Below are positions 46,372-54,603 of a DNA stretch of 64,000 bases, piece by piece. Location: assembly GCF_025960875.1 (NCBI RefSeq), contig NZ_JAODLR010000002.1:124001-188000 (forward strand), given 5' to 3'. This DNA comes from Crystallibacter permensis. GTDB taxonomy: Bacteria > Actinomycetota > Actinomycetes > Actinomycetales > Micrococcaceae. Under the pieces are notes generated by a model that was not told the origin of the DNA, made no database searches, and saw only the letters and a program-made list of their open reading frames with translations. Position 1 is the stretch's first letter, and each line of letters starts with the position of its first letter. The position numbers and the translations under genes are program-made.

Positions 46372-47415
46372 ATGAAACTGTACTGGCGCCGGAGAATGAT
46401 TGTTGTATTCGCCGTGCTCGTGCCGATTGTTCTCCTTTTGGCGCTTGTTTTGGTCACTGCGCGAGCGGGCGACTCCGGGCCGCAGTCGCAGGTTCCCGCA
46501 GCAACCGAGCCGCAGGTGCAGGATCCGACAGCATATGACCATCTGAAAGTGTTTCAAGCAATTGCCGATGAGCACGGCGACCGCGCCACCGGCACCTCCG
46601 GTTATGAGGCCGCGGCCCGGTACGTCGAACATCAACTCGCCAAAATTGGGTATCAAAGCAGCCGCCAGTACTTCACTTTCGAACGTCGCGGCGAAGATTT
46701 TGAGTCTTTCAACATCCTTGCCGAGACCGAAACCGGCCGCGAGGACAATGTGATCATGCTTGGCGCACATTTGGACGGGGTGCGGAACAGCCCGGCGATC
46801 AATGACAACGCTTCCGGCGCGGCGGCACTGCTCGAGGCCGCGAAAGAACTCAGCCAGCAGGACGACCCCAACAACAAAGTGCGCTTTGTATGGTGGGGAG
46901 CGGAGGAATTTTCGAAGTCACCTGGTTCCAAGCACTACGTCGAGGACTTGGCAGCGGACGACGACGGCGAACTCGACAACATCGCCGCCTACCTGAACTT
47001 CGACATGGTCGCCTCACCCAACTATGTCATCGGGGTCTATGATGCACGGGAATCCGATCACAGGCCCCGGCTCGAAGTGCCCGACGGTTCGAGGCAGATC
47101 ATGGAGTTCTTCACCGACTACTTCGACTCCCGCGACCAGCCCTGGGTGGCTACTGGGTGGAATTTCGATTCCGATCAGAGGGCGTTCATTGAGGAAGGCG
47201 TTGCAGTGGGCGGCCTGTTCACCGGTGGCGACGAGAGGAAATCGCGCAAGGAGGCCAACCTCTTCGGCGGCGAGGCAAGGGAGCCGCGCGATCCCAATTA
47301 CCACACGTCAGGCGATGACATCAGCAACGTTGATCAGGAGGCGCTGAGCATTATGACCGACGCGATCACACATGCCGCTACCAGCCTGGCTGAGGACAGC
47401 AGCGCCCTCGAGTAA
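46372..47415 (+). CDS. Membrane-anchored M28 aminopeptidase
   Basis: A 347-residue zinc peptidase with a short cytoplasmic start (MKLYWRRR) and a single hydrophobic anchor (about 9-30). M28 ligands are visible in GAHLDGV, INDNASG, GAEEFS, FDMVASP and NYHTSGDD. It faces the outside, where it could degrade or trim the poly-amino acid product as self-protection, as producers of poly-lysine are known to do with membrane zinc peptidases. It is the last gene of the module, 59 bases after the transferase; AAGGATG precedes the ATG. Confidence 0.88.
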   Translation: MKLYWRRRMIVVFAVLVPIVLLLALVLVTARAGDSGPQSQVPAATEPQVQDPTAYDHLKVFQAIADEHGDRATGTSGYEAAARYVEHQLAKIGYQSSRQYFTFERRGEDFESFNILAETETGREDNVIMLGAHLDGVRNSPAINDNASGAAALLEAAKELSQQDDPNNKVRFVWWGAEEFSKSPGSKHYVEDLAADDDGELDNIAAYLNFDMVASPNYVIGVYDARESDHRPRLEVPDGSRQIMEFFTDYFDSRDQPWVATGWNFDSDQRAFIEEGVAVGGLFTGGDERKSRKEANLFGGEAREPRDPNYHTSGDDISNVDQEALSIMTDAITHAATSLAEDSSALE

Positions 47416-47485
47416 TCGGCGCAGCGAGGAGAGAGCAGCCCGGGAAGTCGAAAGCCCACTCGGGGAGCCAACGGGGGGAGGACGA

Positions 47486-47876
47486 TGGCCTCACAGGCAG
47501 CGAGGGGTGCAGGCGTTCAGGCGACATGCTGGTGGATTCGCTGGAGGCACCTGCCGGATTCCACACAGCCTTCGAGGCCTTTGGGCGGGAGTCCCGGGAC
47601 TGCCCTGGAAAACCACGAGCTCAACCAGTCCTACCGCTGAGGTGGACGTCCGGGCGAGCATTACAACCAGTACTTCGAGGGCAAGGGCGCCCAGCCGGGC
47701 GAAAATCTGTGGACGCTGATGAGGAAGGCTTTACCAACAGGCCGCTGGCATCAACTAGAACCGGCTGCCGGACATGGAGCCGGAGGCGGACCTGTCCTAC
47801 CCGATCTACGTGCAGGCCGGCGTGAGCGAATCCTGCAGTTGCATCTCCTTGGACCTGACCACCGCCACCCAGGTGC
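47486..47876 (+). pseudogene. Decayed copy of the L,D-transpeptidase-like lipoprotein gene
   Basis: The segment aligns with 36195-36590 of the intact gene: LVDSLEAP at 47526, then frameshifts through the EYHELNEFSRWGGRPGEH region, then YPIYVQAGVSESCSCIS at about 47798-47850. The start, lipobox and C-terminus are missing and the reading frame breaks several times. The catalytic Cys is still visible but the Trp-Gly before it reads Cys-Ser. It lies just past the polymer cluster, at its right boundary. Confidence 0.8.
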
Positions 47877-48013
47877 GTTTTGTAGACCCAAGTGGATACC
47901 TACTGCTTCTATGTGCGCAGAGGTACATTCTTCTGCGAATCCACGACTCGGCAGAATTGAACGCCGCTGGCATCGCCAATTTGTTCTGGTAGGAGGGAGC
48001 AGCTCACAGGACC

Positions 48014-48148
48014 GCGGCGCACGAGCCGGAAGAGCGCGAGTCAGCAGGCAAGGAGCTCTATGGAGAGCTCCATGACTGCTGTGCTTACGGAGGCCGGAAG
48101 TTCCATAGTGGCAGGCAGGAGCTGCCCGAGGACGTCAAGGAGCGCTGA
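48014..48148 (+). pseudogene. Decayed copy of the 47-residue small protein gene
   Basis: One frame reads ERESAGKELYGELHD and, at its end, QELPEDVKER followed by TGA (48146-48148). Compare REAAGKALYEER and AELPEDVKERW in the gene at 29033-29176. The middle is unrelated and there is no start codon in frame after the upstream stop. A perfect GGAGCTCT/AGAGCTCC hairpin (48052-48071) lies within it. Confidence 0.55.
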
Positions 48149-48253
48149 CGTAAAAACGCGAAATAACTGGCCCTGCTGCGCCCTTCGGGCCTTGCCTTGC
48201 TCTTGGGGCAGTCGTGAAGGCCTGTTGCAACCAGCGCATGGATCTACACTAGT

Positions 48254-48275
48254 TATGTGCACATAAATGCACATA
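48254..48275. promoter_or_regulatory. Palindromic operator of the MFS-arsR operon
   Basis: TATGTGCA and TGCACATA form an eight-base perfect inverted repeat with six bases between (48254-48261 and 48268-48275). The left part is itself a 14-base palindrome, TTATGTGCACATAA (48253-48266). A -10-like TACACT lies at 48245-48250, so a bound protein would block transcription start. The layout fits ArsR/SmtB-type operators; the regulator is encoded at the end of the operon. Confidence 0.65.
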
Positions 48276-48308
48276 TGTATCTTGGAGCGGATCAAAGGGA
48301 GAATTGCC

Positions 48309-49547
48309 GTGCTGGCTGTATTGGGTGACCGGGTGTACGGCAGGTTGTTCGCGGCCCAGGTGGTGGCGCTGGCCGGCACGGGACTGCTGACTGTTGCCCT
48401 CGGGCTGTTGGCGTACGATCTGGCCGGCGGAATGGCCGGGGCCGTGCTCGGCACGGCGTTGACGATCAAGATGCTCGCGTATGTGGGTGTTGCCCCAGTC
48501 GTGGCGGCGCTGGTGGAGCGGTTGCCGAAGAAGGCCGTCCTGGTCGGGGCGGACGTGGTGCGCGCCGCGATGGCGTTGTGTTTGCCGTTCATCACGGAGG
48601 TCTGGCAGATTTACGTGCTGGTTTTCCTGCTGCAGGCGGCCTCGGCGACCTTCACACCGGCGTTCCAGGCGCTGATTCCGGCGGTGCTGCCGCAGGAGAA
48701 GGACTACACGAAGGCGTTGTCGCTGTCGCGGTTGGCCTATGATTTGGAGTCTTTGCTCAGCCCGGCGCTGGCGGCACTGCTGCTGACCGTGATTTCTTAT
48801 CATTCCCTGTTCGTCGGAACCGCTGCCGGCTTCGCTTTCTCGGCGCTGATGGTGATCGGTTGCCGCCTGCCAGTGCCGGCAGCGGCACCTGTAGAAGGCT
48901 CGCTCTGGCACCGCACCACGCTCGGGGCGAGGATTTTCCGGGCGACTCCGACGCTTCGCAGCCTGCTGGCGCTGAACCTGGTCGTTGCGTGCGCCACCGC
49001 CATGGTACTGGTCAACTCAGTGGTCTACGTCCGGGACGTCTACGGGCGGCCGGATACCGATCTGGCGCTGGCGCTGGCGGCCTACGGTGCCGGGTCGATG
49101 ATCGTGGCGCTGCTGGCACCGCGGATCCTGGACCGGGTCGGGGACCGCAGACTGATGCTCACCGGCGCCCTGGTCCTGCCGGCCGGGTTACTGGCCGCCA
49201 CCGGCGTGACCGCCGTGGGAGCGTCCGGGGGCGGCTGGTGGGTCCTGCTTGGGCTGTGGCTGGTCATGGGAGCGGGTAATTCGATGGTCCTGACCCCCTC
49301 GGCGCGGTTGCTGCGCCAGGCCTCCACGGAGTCGACCCGTTCCTATGTTTTTACCGCGCAGTTCGCCCTCTCCCACGCCTGCTTTATCTTCACCTACCCG
49401 CTGGCCGGGTGGGCCGGCGCCGGCATCGGATTGACCGCCGCCTGTGCTGCGCTGGCTATCCTTGCGATAATGGCAGCGGCAGCGGCGTGGAAGGCCTGGC
49501 CGGCTGACGCTGCCGCCTTTGTCCCGTCGATGAAAGCAGCAGCATGA
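48309..49547 (+). CDS. MFS efflux transporter
   Basis: A 412-residue twelve-helix major facilitator. The cytoplasmic loop carries VERLPKKAVLVGADVVRA, a motif-A variant of drug:H+ exporters, and RILDRVGDRRLML in the second half. GTG at 48309 is chosen because AAAGGGAG lies seven bases upstream; an in-frame ATG at 48267 overlaps the operator. It is controlled with, and overlaps by four bases, an ArsR gene with a metal site, so export of Ni, Co or Zn, or of a metal complex, is possible. Confidence 0.85.
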   Translation: MLAVLGDRVYGRLFAAQVVALAGTGLLTVALGLLAYDLAGGMAGAVLGTALTIKMLAYVGVAPVVAALVERLPKKAVLVGADVVRAAMALCLPFITEVWQIYVLVFLLQAASATFTPAFQALIPAVLPQEKDYTKALSLSRLAYDLESLLSPALAALLLTVISYHSLFVGTAAGFAFSALMVIGCRLPVPAAAPVEGSLWHRTTLGARIFRATPTLRSLLALNLVVACATAMVLVNSVVYVRDVYGRPDTDLALALAAYGAGSMIVALLAPRILDRVGDRRLMLTGALVLPAGLLAATGVTAVGASGGGWWVLLGLWLVMGAGNSMVLTPSARLLRQASTESTRSYVFTAQFALSHACFIFTYPLAGWAGAGIGLTAACAALAILAIMAAAAAWKAWPADAAAFVPSMKAAA

Positions 49548-49897
49548 GCGAACCCGCGCGGGTGCCCAGTTTCCGGCATCCGGTCGAGCCCGACCGGGTC
49601 CGGCTGGAAACGGCCACGGACCTGCTCCGGATGCTCGCCGAGCCCACGCGGCTGCACCTGCTCTGGGTCCTGACCGCCGGGCCGGCCAATGTGACCGAGC
49701 TGACCGAGGCAACCGGTGCCAGCAGGACAGTGGTGAGCCAGCACCTGGCCAAACTGCGCCTCAGCGGCCTGGTCGATGACCGCAAGGACGGGCGGAAGGT
49801 CGTTTATTCCATCCATGACGGGCACCTGAACCGGCTGATCCTGGAAGCCCTGAACCATGCCGACCACCGCATTACCGGCGAACCCGTCCACGACTGA
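49544..49897 (+). CDS. ArsR/SmtB-family metal-sensing repressor
   Basis: A 117-residue winged-helix regulator with recognition helix GASRTVVSQHLAKL. The last helix carries D-x-H-x(10)-H-x(2)-H (from HDGHLN to NHADH), the alpha-5 metal site of SmtB, CzrA and NmtR. The alpha-3 Cys pair (ELCVCD) of arsenic/cadmium sensors is absent. It therefore probably senses Zn, Ni or Co and releases the operator at 48254. ATG overlaps the transporter stop (ATGA). Confidence 0.88.
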   Translation: MSEPARVPSFRHPVEPDRVRLETATDLLRMLAEPTRLHLLWVLTAGPANVTELTEATGASRTVVSQHLAKLRLSGLVDDRKDGRKVVYSIHDGHLNRLILEALNHADHRITGEPVHD

Positions 49898-50039
49898 GCC
49901 CGCGCTAACCGCCGTCCCGGACCGGGCGATGGCGTTCCGCCCGGAAACCCGGTGACCTCCACATGCTATACACAGGCCGCCGCCGCTACTATTGTCTGCC
50001 AGGACCAGATCAACCGAAGTGAGGAAGGAGAATATCTGT

Positions 50040-50669
50040 ATGCCCGCCACGGCACGCCTGCGTATTCTCCGCTCCCTCGCCGTGGTCGCGGTCGTTATGG
50101 CCCTGGCCGCGGGAGCGCATGTGGCCGGCGGCGGTTCCCTTCCGGCCCCCGCGGTCATGCTCGGGCTCGGGGTTCTCTGCCTCGTCCCGGTGACCATGCT
50201 CTCCTCGCGCAGGTTTTCCTTCCCCATGCTCTCCGGTCTGGTCGGCGGCGGACAGTTCCTGCTGCACCAGGCCTTCACGGCAATGTCTCTGTCCGCGGCC
50301 TGCCTGCCCTCGGCAGGGGAAACCCGCGGCCACCACGCACATGTGGCGTCGCTGGCGTGCCAACTGCCCGGCTCCCCTGCAGCTAGCCACGTCATCAATG
50401 ATGCAGCGGGAGTGCTGATGTTCGGAGCCCATGCGCTGGCTACCGCCGCCACCGTCCTGATGCTGGCCAGAAGCGAGGAAGCGCTCTGGCTGCTGACCGC
50501 TTGGCTCCGGCCGCTCGTTCTTCTCCTGCGGCCAACACCCATGCCTTCCGTCCGGCTGCGCCAGGGCATTGGCGGCCCTGTTTTCCGTCCGACCGCCGCC
50601 GTCTGCCCGTATGTCCATGGGCGGCGTGGGCCACCATCCAGGCCTGTCCCGGCGCTGCTGCCCCTCTGA
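50040..50669 (+). CDS. Membrane protein next to copC
   Basis: A 209-residue protein with five hydrophobic helices and a Cys/His-containing outer loop (CLPSAGETRGHHAHVASLAC), which could bind a metal. GAGGAAGGAG lies in front of the ATG. The C-terminal 45 residues are Pro/Arg-rich. It ends 100 bases before the CopC gene on the same strand, suggesting a joint role in copper handling. Confidence 0.65.
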   Translation: MPATARLRILRSLAVVAVVMALAAGAHVAGGGSLPAPAVMLGLGVLCLVPVTMLSSRRFSFPMLSGLVGGGQFLLHQAFTAMSLSAACLPSAGETRGHHAHVASLACQLPGSPAASHVINDAAGVLMFGAHALATAATVLMLARSEEALWLLTAWLRPLVLLLRPTPMPSVRLRQGIGGPVFRPTAAVCPYVHGRRGPPSRPVPALLPL

Positions 50670-50769
50670 ACGATTTGGACGGGGTGCCGGCCGGATCATT
50701 CCTGTTCCCGACATCCCTCCTGCGCCCGGTCGAATACGCCCGGAAGCAGTTCAGAAAGGTCCATCCACC

Positions 50770-51414
50770 ATGTCCAAGAGATCCACGAAAACCGCCGGCC
50801 CCGCAGCCCTGATCGCTGCCCTGTCCCTTACGCTGGCGGCATTCTTCGGGACCGCGCCGGCCCAGGCCCACGACTCCCTGCTCTCGACCACCCCCTCCGA
50901 CGGGGAGACCGTGACGGAAAATCCCGGCGAAGTGACCCTGACCATGAGCAATCCCCCGCTGGCCAGCGAAAGCATCGAGTCCAGCCAAATCGAAGTCACC
51001 GCCCCCGACGGACACATCGTCAGCAGCGGAGACGTCACCATTGACGGCGCCGTCCTGAGCATCGACGCCGTAATCGACCATGAAGGCGAACACACGGTCG
51101 CCTGGCGGACGGTCTCCGCCGACGGACACCCCATCGAAGGCACCTTCACCTTCGTTTACGCCGCAGAAACGCCTGCGGCAGAAACCGGGGACCCGGCAAC
51201 GTCCAGTGCAGCGGCGGAAGAATCCCCAGCCGCAACAACGCAGCCGCAGGAAACCACCCCGGCACCCCAGGAAACAGAGGATGCAGACGCAACACCGGCA
51301 TCCCAGACCAGCGAAGGACCTAACACCGGCGCACTCATCGCCGGCGGCGCCATACTCCTGGCCCTCATCGCCGTCGCGGCCTACCTGGTCCGCAGGAAAC
51401 TCGCGAAGAAATAA
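50770..51414 (+). CDS. CopC-domain copper-binding protein with C-terminal anchor
   Basis: A 214-residue exported protein. The signal ends at QA before the mature N-terminal His (AHDSLLSTTPSDGETV), the histidine that typically helps bind Cu(II) in CopC. A second His site is in DHEGEHTVAWRTVSADGHPIEGT. A Thr/Pro/Glu-rich linker (about 125-180) leads to a transmembrane helix and basic tail. YcoJ/CopD is not fused; the upstream membrane protein may be its partner. ATG after AAAGG. Confidence 0.85.
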   Translation: MSKRSTKTAGPAALIAALSLTLAAFFGTAPAQAHDSLLSTTPSDGETVTENPGEVTLTMSNPPLASESIESSQIEVTAPDGHIVSSGDVTIDGAVLSIDAVIDHEGEHTVAWRTVSADGHPIEGTFTFVYAAETPAAETGDPATSSAAAEESPAATTQPQETTPAPQETEDADATPASQTSEGPNTGALIAGGAILLALIAVAAYLVRRKLAKK

Positions 51415-51512
51415 AGTGCGCTGCCGGGCCGGGCCAGCCCTCGGCCCGCCCGGCTGCCACCGGGTAGACCCGATGGCCATGCCTGGTGACAGGGCCTTTC
51501 CCTACTATCGGT

Positions 51513-51647
51513 TCAGCGCTGTTTCAAACGCGACAGTACCTGGCGGTGTTCCCACAAGGTGACGGCCGGATGGGAAAGGCACCGGTAGGGAACCTCGACA
51601 TAGTTCCGCCCGTCCGGATCCAACACCCCAAATGCGGCTGATGTCAC
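51513..51647 (-). CDS. Possible small protein downstream of acyltransferase copy 3
   Basis: A short frame that may start at GTG 51647 and would encode 44 residues: VTSAAFGVLDPDGRNYVEVP, then a CLSHPAV segment and a basic tail ending RLKQR. It reads like a beta-hairpin protein but no family is recognised, and no strong ribosome site is seen. A longer upstream start cannot be excluded. It could also be a remnant. Confidence 0.3.
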   Translation of the reverse strand: MTSAAFGVLDPDGRNYVEVPYRCLSHPAVTLWEHRQVLSRLKQR

Positions 51648-51718
51648 GCTGCCGCGGTCCTGCAGGTCGTGGCCTACTAACGGGGCATCACCGGTCGGTT
51701 CTCCATGGACACCGCCGC

Positions 51719-53041
51719 TCACTGCCGCCCGCTGTCGGATCCGTCCCGTCTGTCGCGGCCGCTGCCCAAGAGTGGATCGGCCTTGGGCGCATCCGGAAGT
51801 CCAGTTGCTGGTGCAGCGGGGGTGGCGTCGGTGGTTTCGTCCTTCACTGTTTGCTTGGCATTTCGGGCGGCCGCGGCGACCATTCTCTCTAGCGGCCCTT
51901 GACCGAACTTCCGGTGCCAGACCCAGGCGAATCCGGCGGCTGTGATCAGGTGGAGGACGAACCACAGGGCGGGTTCGTCGTAGTGGAGTTCCGGGGCCAG
52001 CGCGATCAGGTGGGCGGAGTAGAGAGTGAGGGTCATGGCACCCATGGCGGCCAGGGGCTTCAGCCACTGCCCGGCCTTGGGTGCTATGAGCAGGAAGACC
52101 CCGGTCACCAGCAGCCCCATGCCCAGGCTGGCGGCGATGGCAAGGGGGGTATTGGTGTGCGGGGTAGCGATGGCCAGCCACCAGGCAGAGGGATCAGAGA
52201 TTTCGTCCGGACCGAATGTGAGAGCCCGCTCAAGATCGCTGCTGGTCATGCCCGGGGTGGCCAATAACGCCTCGTATCCGCCGGCGACCTTGAGCAGCAG
52301 GGATGACGCCAGGTTGGCCAGGACGGCCAGGGCGGCACCGGTCCCAGTGATGAGTCCCTGGACCCGGATACTGCGCAAGTTCAGCCGGCCCAGGCCCAGC
52401 CCGACCAGGAGATAGGTCATATAGGCCAGGGCCGGATAGGAGCCGGTGAGCAGCAGTTCCGAGGCCGTGCCGAGCGGTTCGGTAACCAGGTTCACCACGG
52501 TGTGGTTCCAGGCCGAGGACTCCGGCAACACCGGACCCAGCAGTTGGTGCAGGATCGGGGCGATGATGCTGAAGGCCGCTGCACTGAGGAAGAGCATTAG
52601 AGGACGCAAATGCAGGAACGGAATGGTCATCAGGAAGAACACCGCGTAGTACACCAGGATGCCGTAGGCCGGGGGATCCCAGGGCAGGATCGCCGAGATC
52701 ACCAGCCCTATGGACCCGATCACCACGGCCCGCGCCGCCAAGCCAATCCTGTCCCCAGTCATCCGCTTGCCCCGGTGCGGGGCCGACCCGCCGGAGGACA
52801 GGGCCAGCCCCATCCCGGCCAGCAGCGCGAACAGCGCAGCCGAGTCTCCGGAGAACAGGTTCCACGCCAGGGTCGGCTCCTGCGTTACTTCGTCCTCGGA
52901 CGGGAAAAGGTGGATGGCCATCAGCCCGACCAGCGCCAGGCCGCGGGCCGCATCGATGCCGATCAACCGCTTACCGGCCCGGCCCGATGGCGTCGCGGGT
53001 GGATCCTCAGTGAACTTCTGGGAGACTTCATCTGCACTCAT
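51719..53041 (-). CDS. Membrane acyltransferase, HGSNAT/DUF1624-type (copy 3)
   Basis: A 440-residue polytopic paralogue of copies 1 and 2: LIGIDAARGLALVGLMAIHL in the first helix and AMTLTLYSAHLIAL near the C-terminus, with a hydrophilic 40-residue tail. It lies outside the polymer modules, without a synthetase. It is closer in sequence to copy 2 (shared AWNLFSGDSAALFALLAG-like and GGYE-LLATPGMT segments) than to copy 1. It may be a third family member moved by rearrangement. AAGGATCC precedes the ATG. Confidence 0.82.
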   Translation of the reverse strand: MSADEVSQKFTEDPPATPSGRAGKRLIGIDAARGLALVGLMAIHLFPSEDEVTQEPTLAWNLFSGDSAALFALLAGMGLALSSGGSAPHRGKRMTGDRIGLAARAVVIGSIGLVISAILPWDPPAYGILVYYAVFFLMTIPFLHLRPLMLFLSAAAFSIIAPILHQLLGPVLPESSAWNHTVVNLVTEPLGTASELLLTGSYPALAYMTYLLVGLGLGRLNLRSIRVQGLITGTGAALAVLANLASSLLLKVAGGYEALLATPGMTSSDLERALTFGPDEISDPSAWWLAIATPHTNTPLAIAASLGMGLLVTGVFLLIAPKAGQWLKPLAAMGAMTLTLYSAHLIALAPELHYDEPALWFVLHLITAAGFAWVWHRKFGQGPLERMVAAAARNAKQTVKDETTDATPAAPATGLPDAPKADPLLGSGRDRRDGSDSGRQ

Positions 53042-53212
53042 CGCGGATCCTTGTCCTCGTTCGTCATGGGACGTTCCTGGGTCTGACTTGTCGTGTGGCT
53101 TGTTCGTTTACCAGCCCAACACGGGTGGCTAGGTCCTACTTATGCCGTTGCTGTGCAGGGCCTGTGATCAGCGTGCCTGGGTTGCCACCGGCCGGGCTGC
53201 CTTCGGTCTCGA

Positions 53213-53420
53213 TTGCACCGTCACTACCCAAACAACGACGACGGCACCACCGATCCTGACCTTTTGGGATTCCGCTCGCCCCGGGGATGGGAACACATCA
53301 ACCTCACCCGCGACTACATCTGGCCCCGCACCAACCGCATCAAACCTGGCGGCAGGTCTGTCATGAGCCTGGACCACACGGGCTTTCTTGATCCCGCCAT
53401 CACGGACAGACAGCGACAAT
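53213..53420 (+). pseudogene. C-terminal remnant of a Tn3-family transposase
   Basis: The frame contains SPRGWEHINLTRDYIWPR, which matches the very C-terminus of Tn3 TnpA (GWEHINLTGDYxW). The upstream 900 residues of a normal transposase are missing and no start codon fits. It indicates that a Tn3-type element once inserted to the right of the polymer cluster. Confidence 0.7.
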
Positions 53421-53517
53421 TAGGGCACAAAATCAGCACTAATTATTCAGCTCCATCCGGGCTTATCGTGGAATGAGGCGTCGTCCGTTCCGGACGACCT
53501 GACATGGAGGTTCTGTC

Positions 53518-53811
53518 GTGACTGTTACCACCAGTGTTGCCGACTGCAGCGTGACCCGCTGCGGGTTCAATGACCATGAAGGCTGTACCGCGGTTGCCAT
53601 CACCGTAGGCGGAGGTGAAGACCATGCCGCCTGCGCAACCTTTGTAGACATCGGAAAGCATGGCGGCCTGCCCAAGGTTCTCGCCCAGGTGGGCGCTTGC
53701 CAGCGGGCGGAGTGCGTCCACAACGACCACCTGCTCTGCAGCGCAGCCGAAGTCCATGTCGGCCCGGGAGCCGACAATGCGGACTGCCTAACCTACGCAC
53801 ACAAGCCCTAG
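53518..53811 (+). CDS. Tandem DUF1540 Cys-rich protein
   Basis: A 97-residue protein with two copies of the DUF1540 metal-binding motif: VADCSVTRCGFNDHEGCTA to CATF, and GACQRAECVHNDHLLCSA to CLTY. Each repeat has four cysteines and a conserved His. It probably binds a metal; function unknown. GTG at 53518 follows TGGAGG. Confidence 0.85.
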   Translation: MTVTTSVADCSVTRCGFNDHEGCTAVAITVGGGEDHAACATFVDIGKHGGLPKVLAQVGACQRAECVHNDHLLCSAAEVHVGPGADNADCLTYAHKP

Positions 53812-54126
53812 CCGGCCTGCCGGTGACCGGCTTCCGGCTTCCGGCACCGCCGTAGCCATAGCTCGGCCCTTGCGCTGGAGTGTCGCCTTGAACCGCTCCA
53901 GCGCATTTCCCTGCCCAAAATTAGCGGATGATCACGCGCCCGGCAGGGAAAACGATGTAGCGGCTTCCCGGCCTCGGATGGAGTCACAGGTGGATAACAT
54001 CCGTTGCAGCCCCTCGGTACCGTCCGTAACGTGAAAAACAGGGCGCAGACAAACCCGCCCTGGATGGAGGAGTCCAGGACCAAGCAACCGAACCCGCTCG
54101 ATACTGAATTGCGACGAGGAGAAATC
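53812..54126. other. Intergenic region with hairpins upstream of PRC-barrel gene
   Basis: 315 bases without a gene. GCCGG/CCGGC repeats at 53813-53840 may form a terminator for the DUF1540 gene. A perfect CAGGGCG/CGCCCTG stem (54039-54045 with 54056-54062) lies 65 bases ahead of the next gene, in its likely leader. Nothing else is recognised. Confidence 0.4.
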
Positions 54127-54552
54127 ATGACAGACGATAAAGCCGCCAGCCTCCAAAAGCTCAGCGACATTGCCCGGACCGTCTCCCAAGAGGACGAAGA
54201 CATCCGTGGCAGGAACGTCAAAGCCAGAGACGGTGAAGACCTTGGCGAAGTCGACGACCTCCTGGTCGACCCGACGGAGAACAACGTACGCTTCCTGGTG
54301 GTCGCCTCCGGAGGATTCCTGGGGCTGGGCCAGACAAAGTCGTTCATTCCCGTTGAAGCCGTCTCCGGCATCACTGCCGATGAAGTCCGTATTGACCAGG
54401 CAAAAGACAAGATAGCAGGTGCGCCAACGTACGATCCCGACATCGTCGAGGAACGCGGCTATTACGAGGATCTCTACGGCTACTACGGATACACCCCCTA
54501 CTGGGCTCCCGGATACATCTACCCCGGCTACCCCTATCCTCCGGTGAGGTGA
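54127..54552 (+). CDS. PRC-barrel domain protein
   Basis: A 141-residue protein. A PRC-barrel (about 25-90; GRNVKARDGEDLGEVDDLLV) is followed by a Tyr/Pro/Gly-rich C-terminus (GYYEDLYGYYGYTPYWAPG). Such proteins are often stress-induced in actinobacteria; role unknown. GAGGAGAAATC precedes the ATG. Confidence 0.85.
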   Translation: MTDDKAASLQKLSDIARTVSQEDEDIRGRNVKARDGEDLGEVDDLLVDPTENNVRFLVVASGGFLGLGQTKSFIPVEAVSGITADEVRIDQAKDKIAGAPTYDPDIVEERGYYEDLYGYYGYTPYWAPGYIYPGYPYPPVR

Positions 54553-54603
54553 TAGCCGTACCTTCCTGACCGTCCCGCACGCACGTCGTTAGGAGTTCTC
54601 CGG

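Noticed and set aside
47416-47485. Extension of the M28 peptidase gene
   Set aside because: The stop at 47413-47415 is clear and the following bases have no coding signal.
48060-48266. Plus-strand 68-codon frame beginning MESSMTAVL
   Set aside because: It overlaps, in another frame, the remnant of the 47-residue gene; no ribosome site or family.
53142-53366. Plus-strand 74-codon frame
   Set aside because: Out of frame with the Tn3 transposase remnant that explains the sequence.
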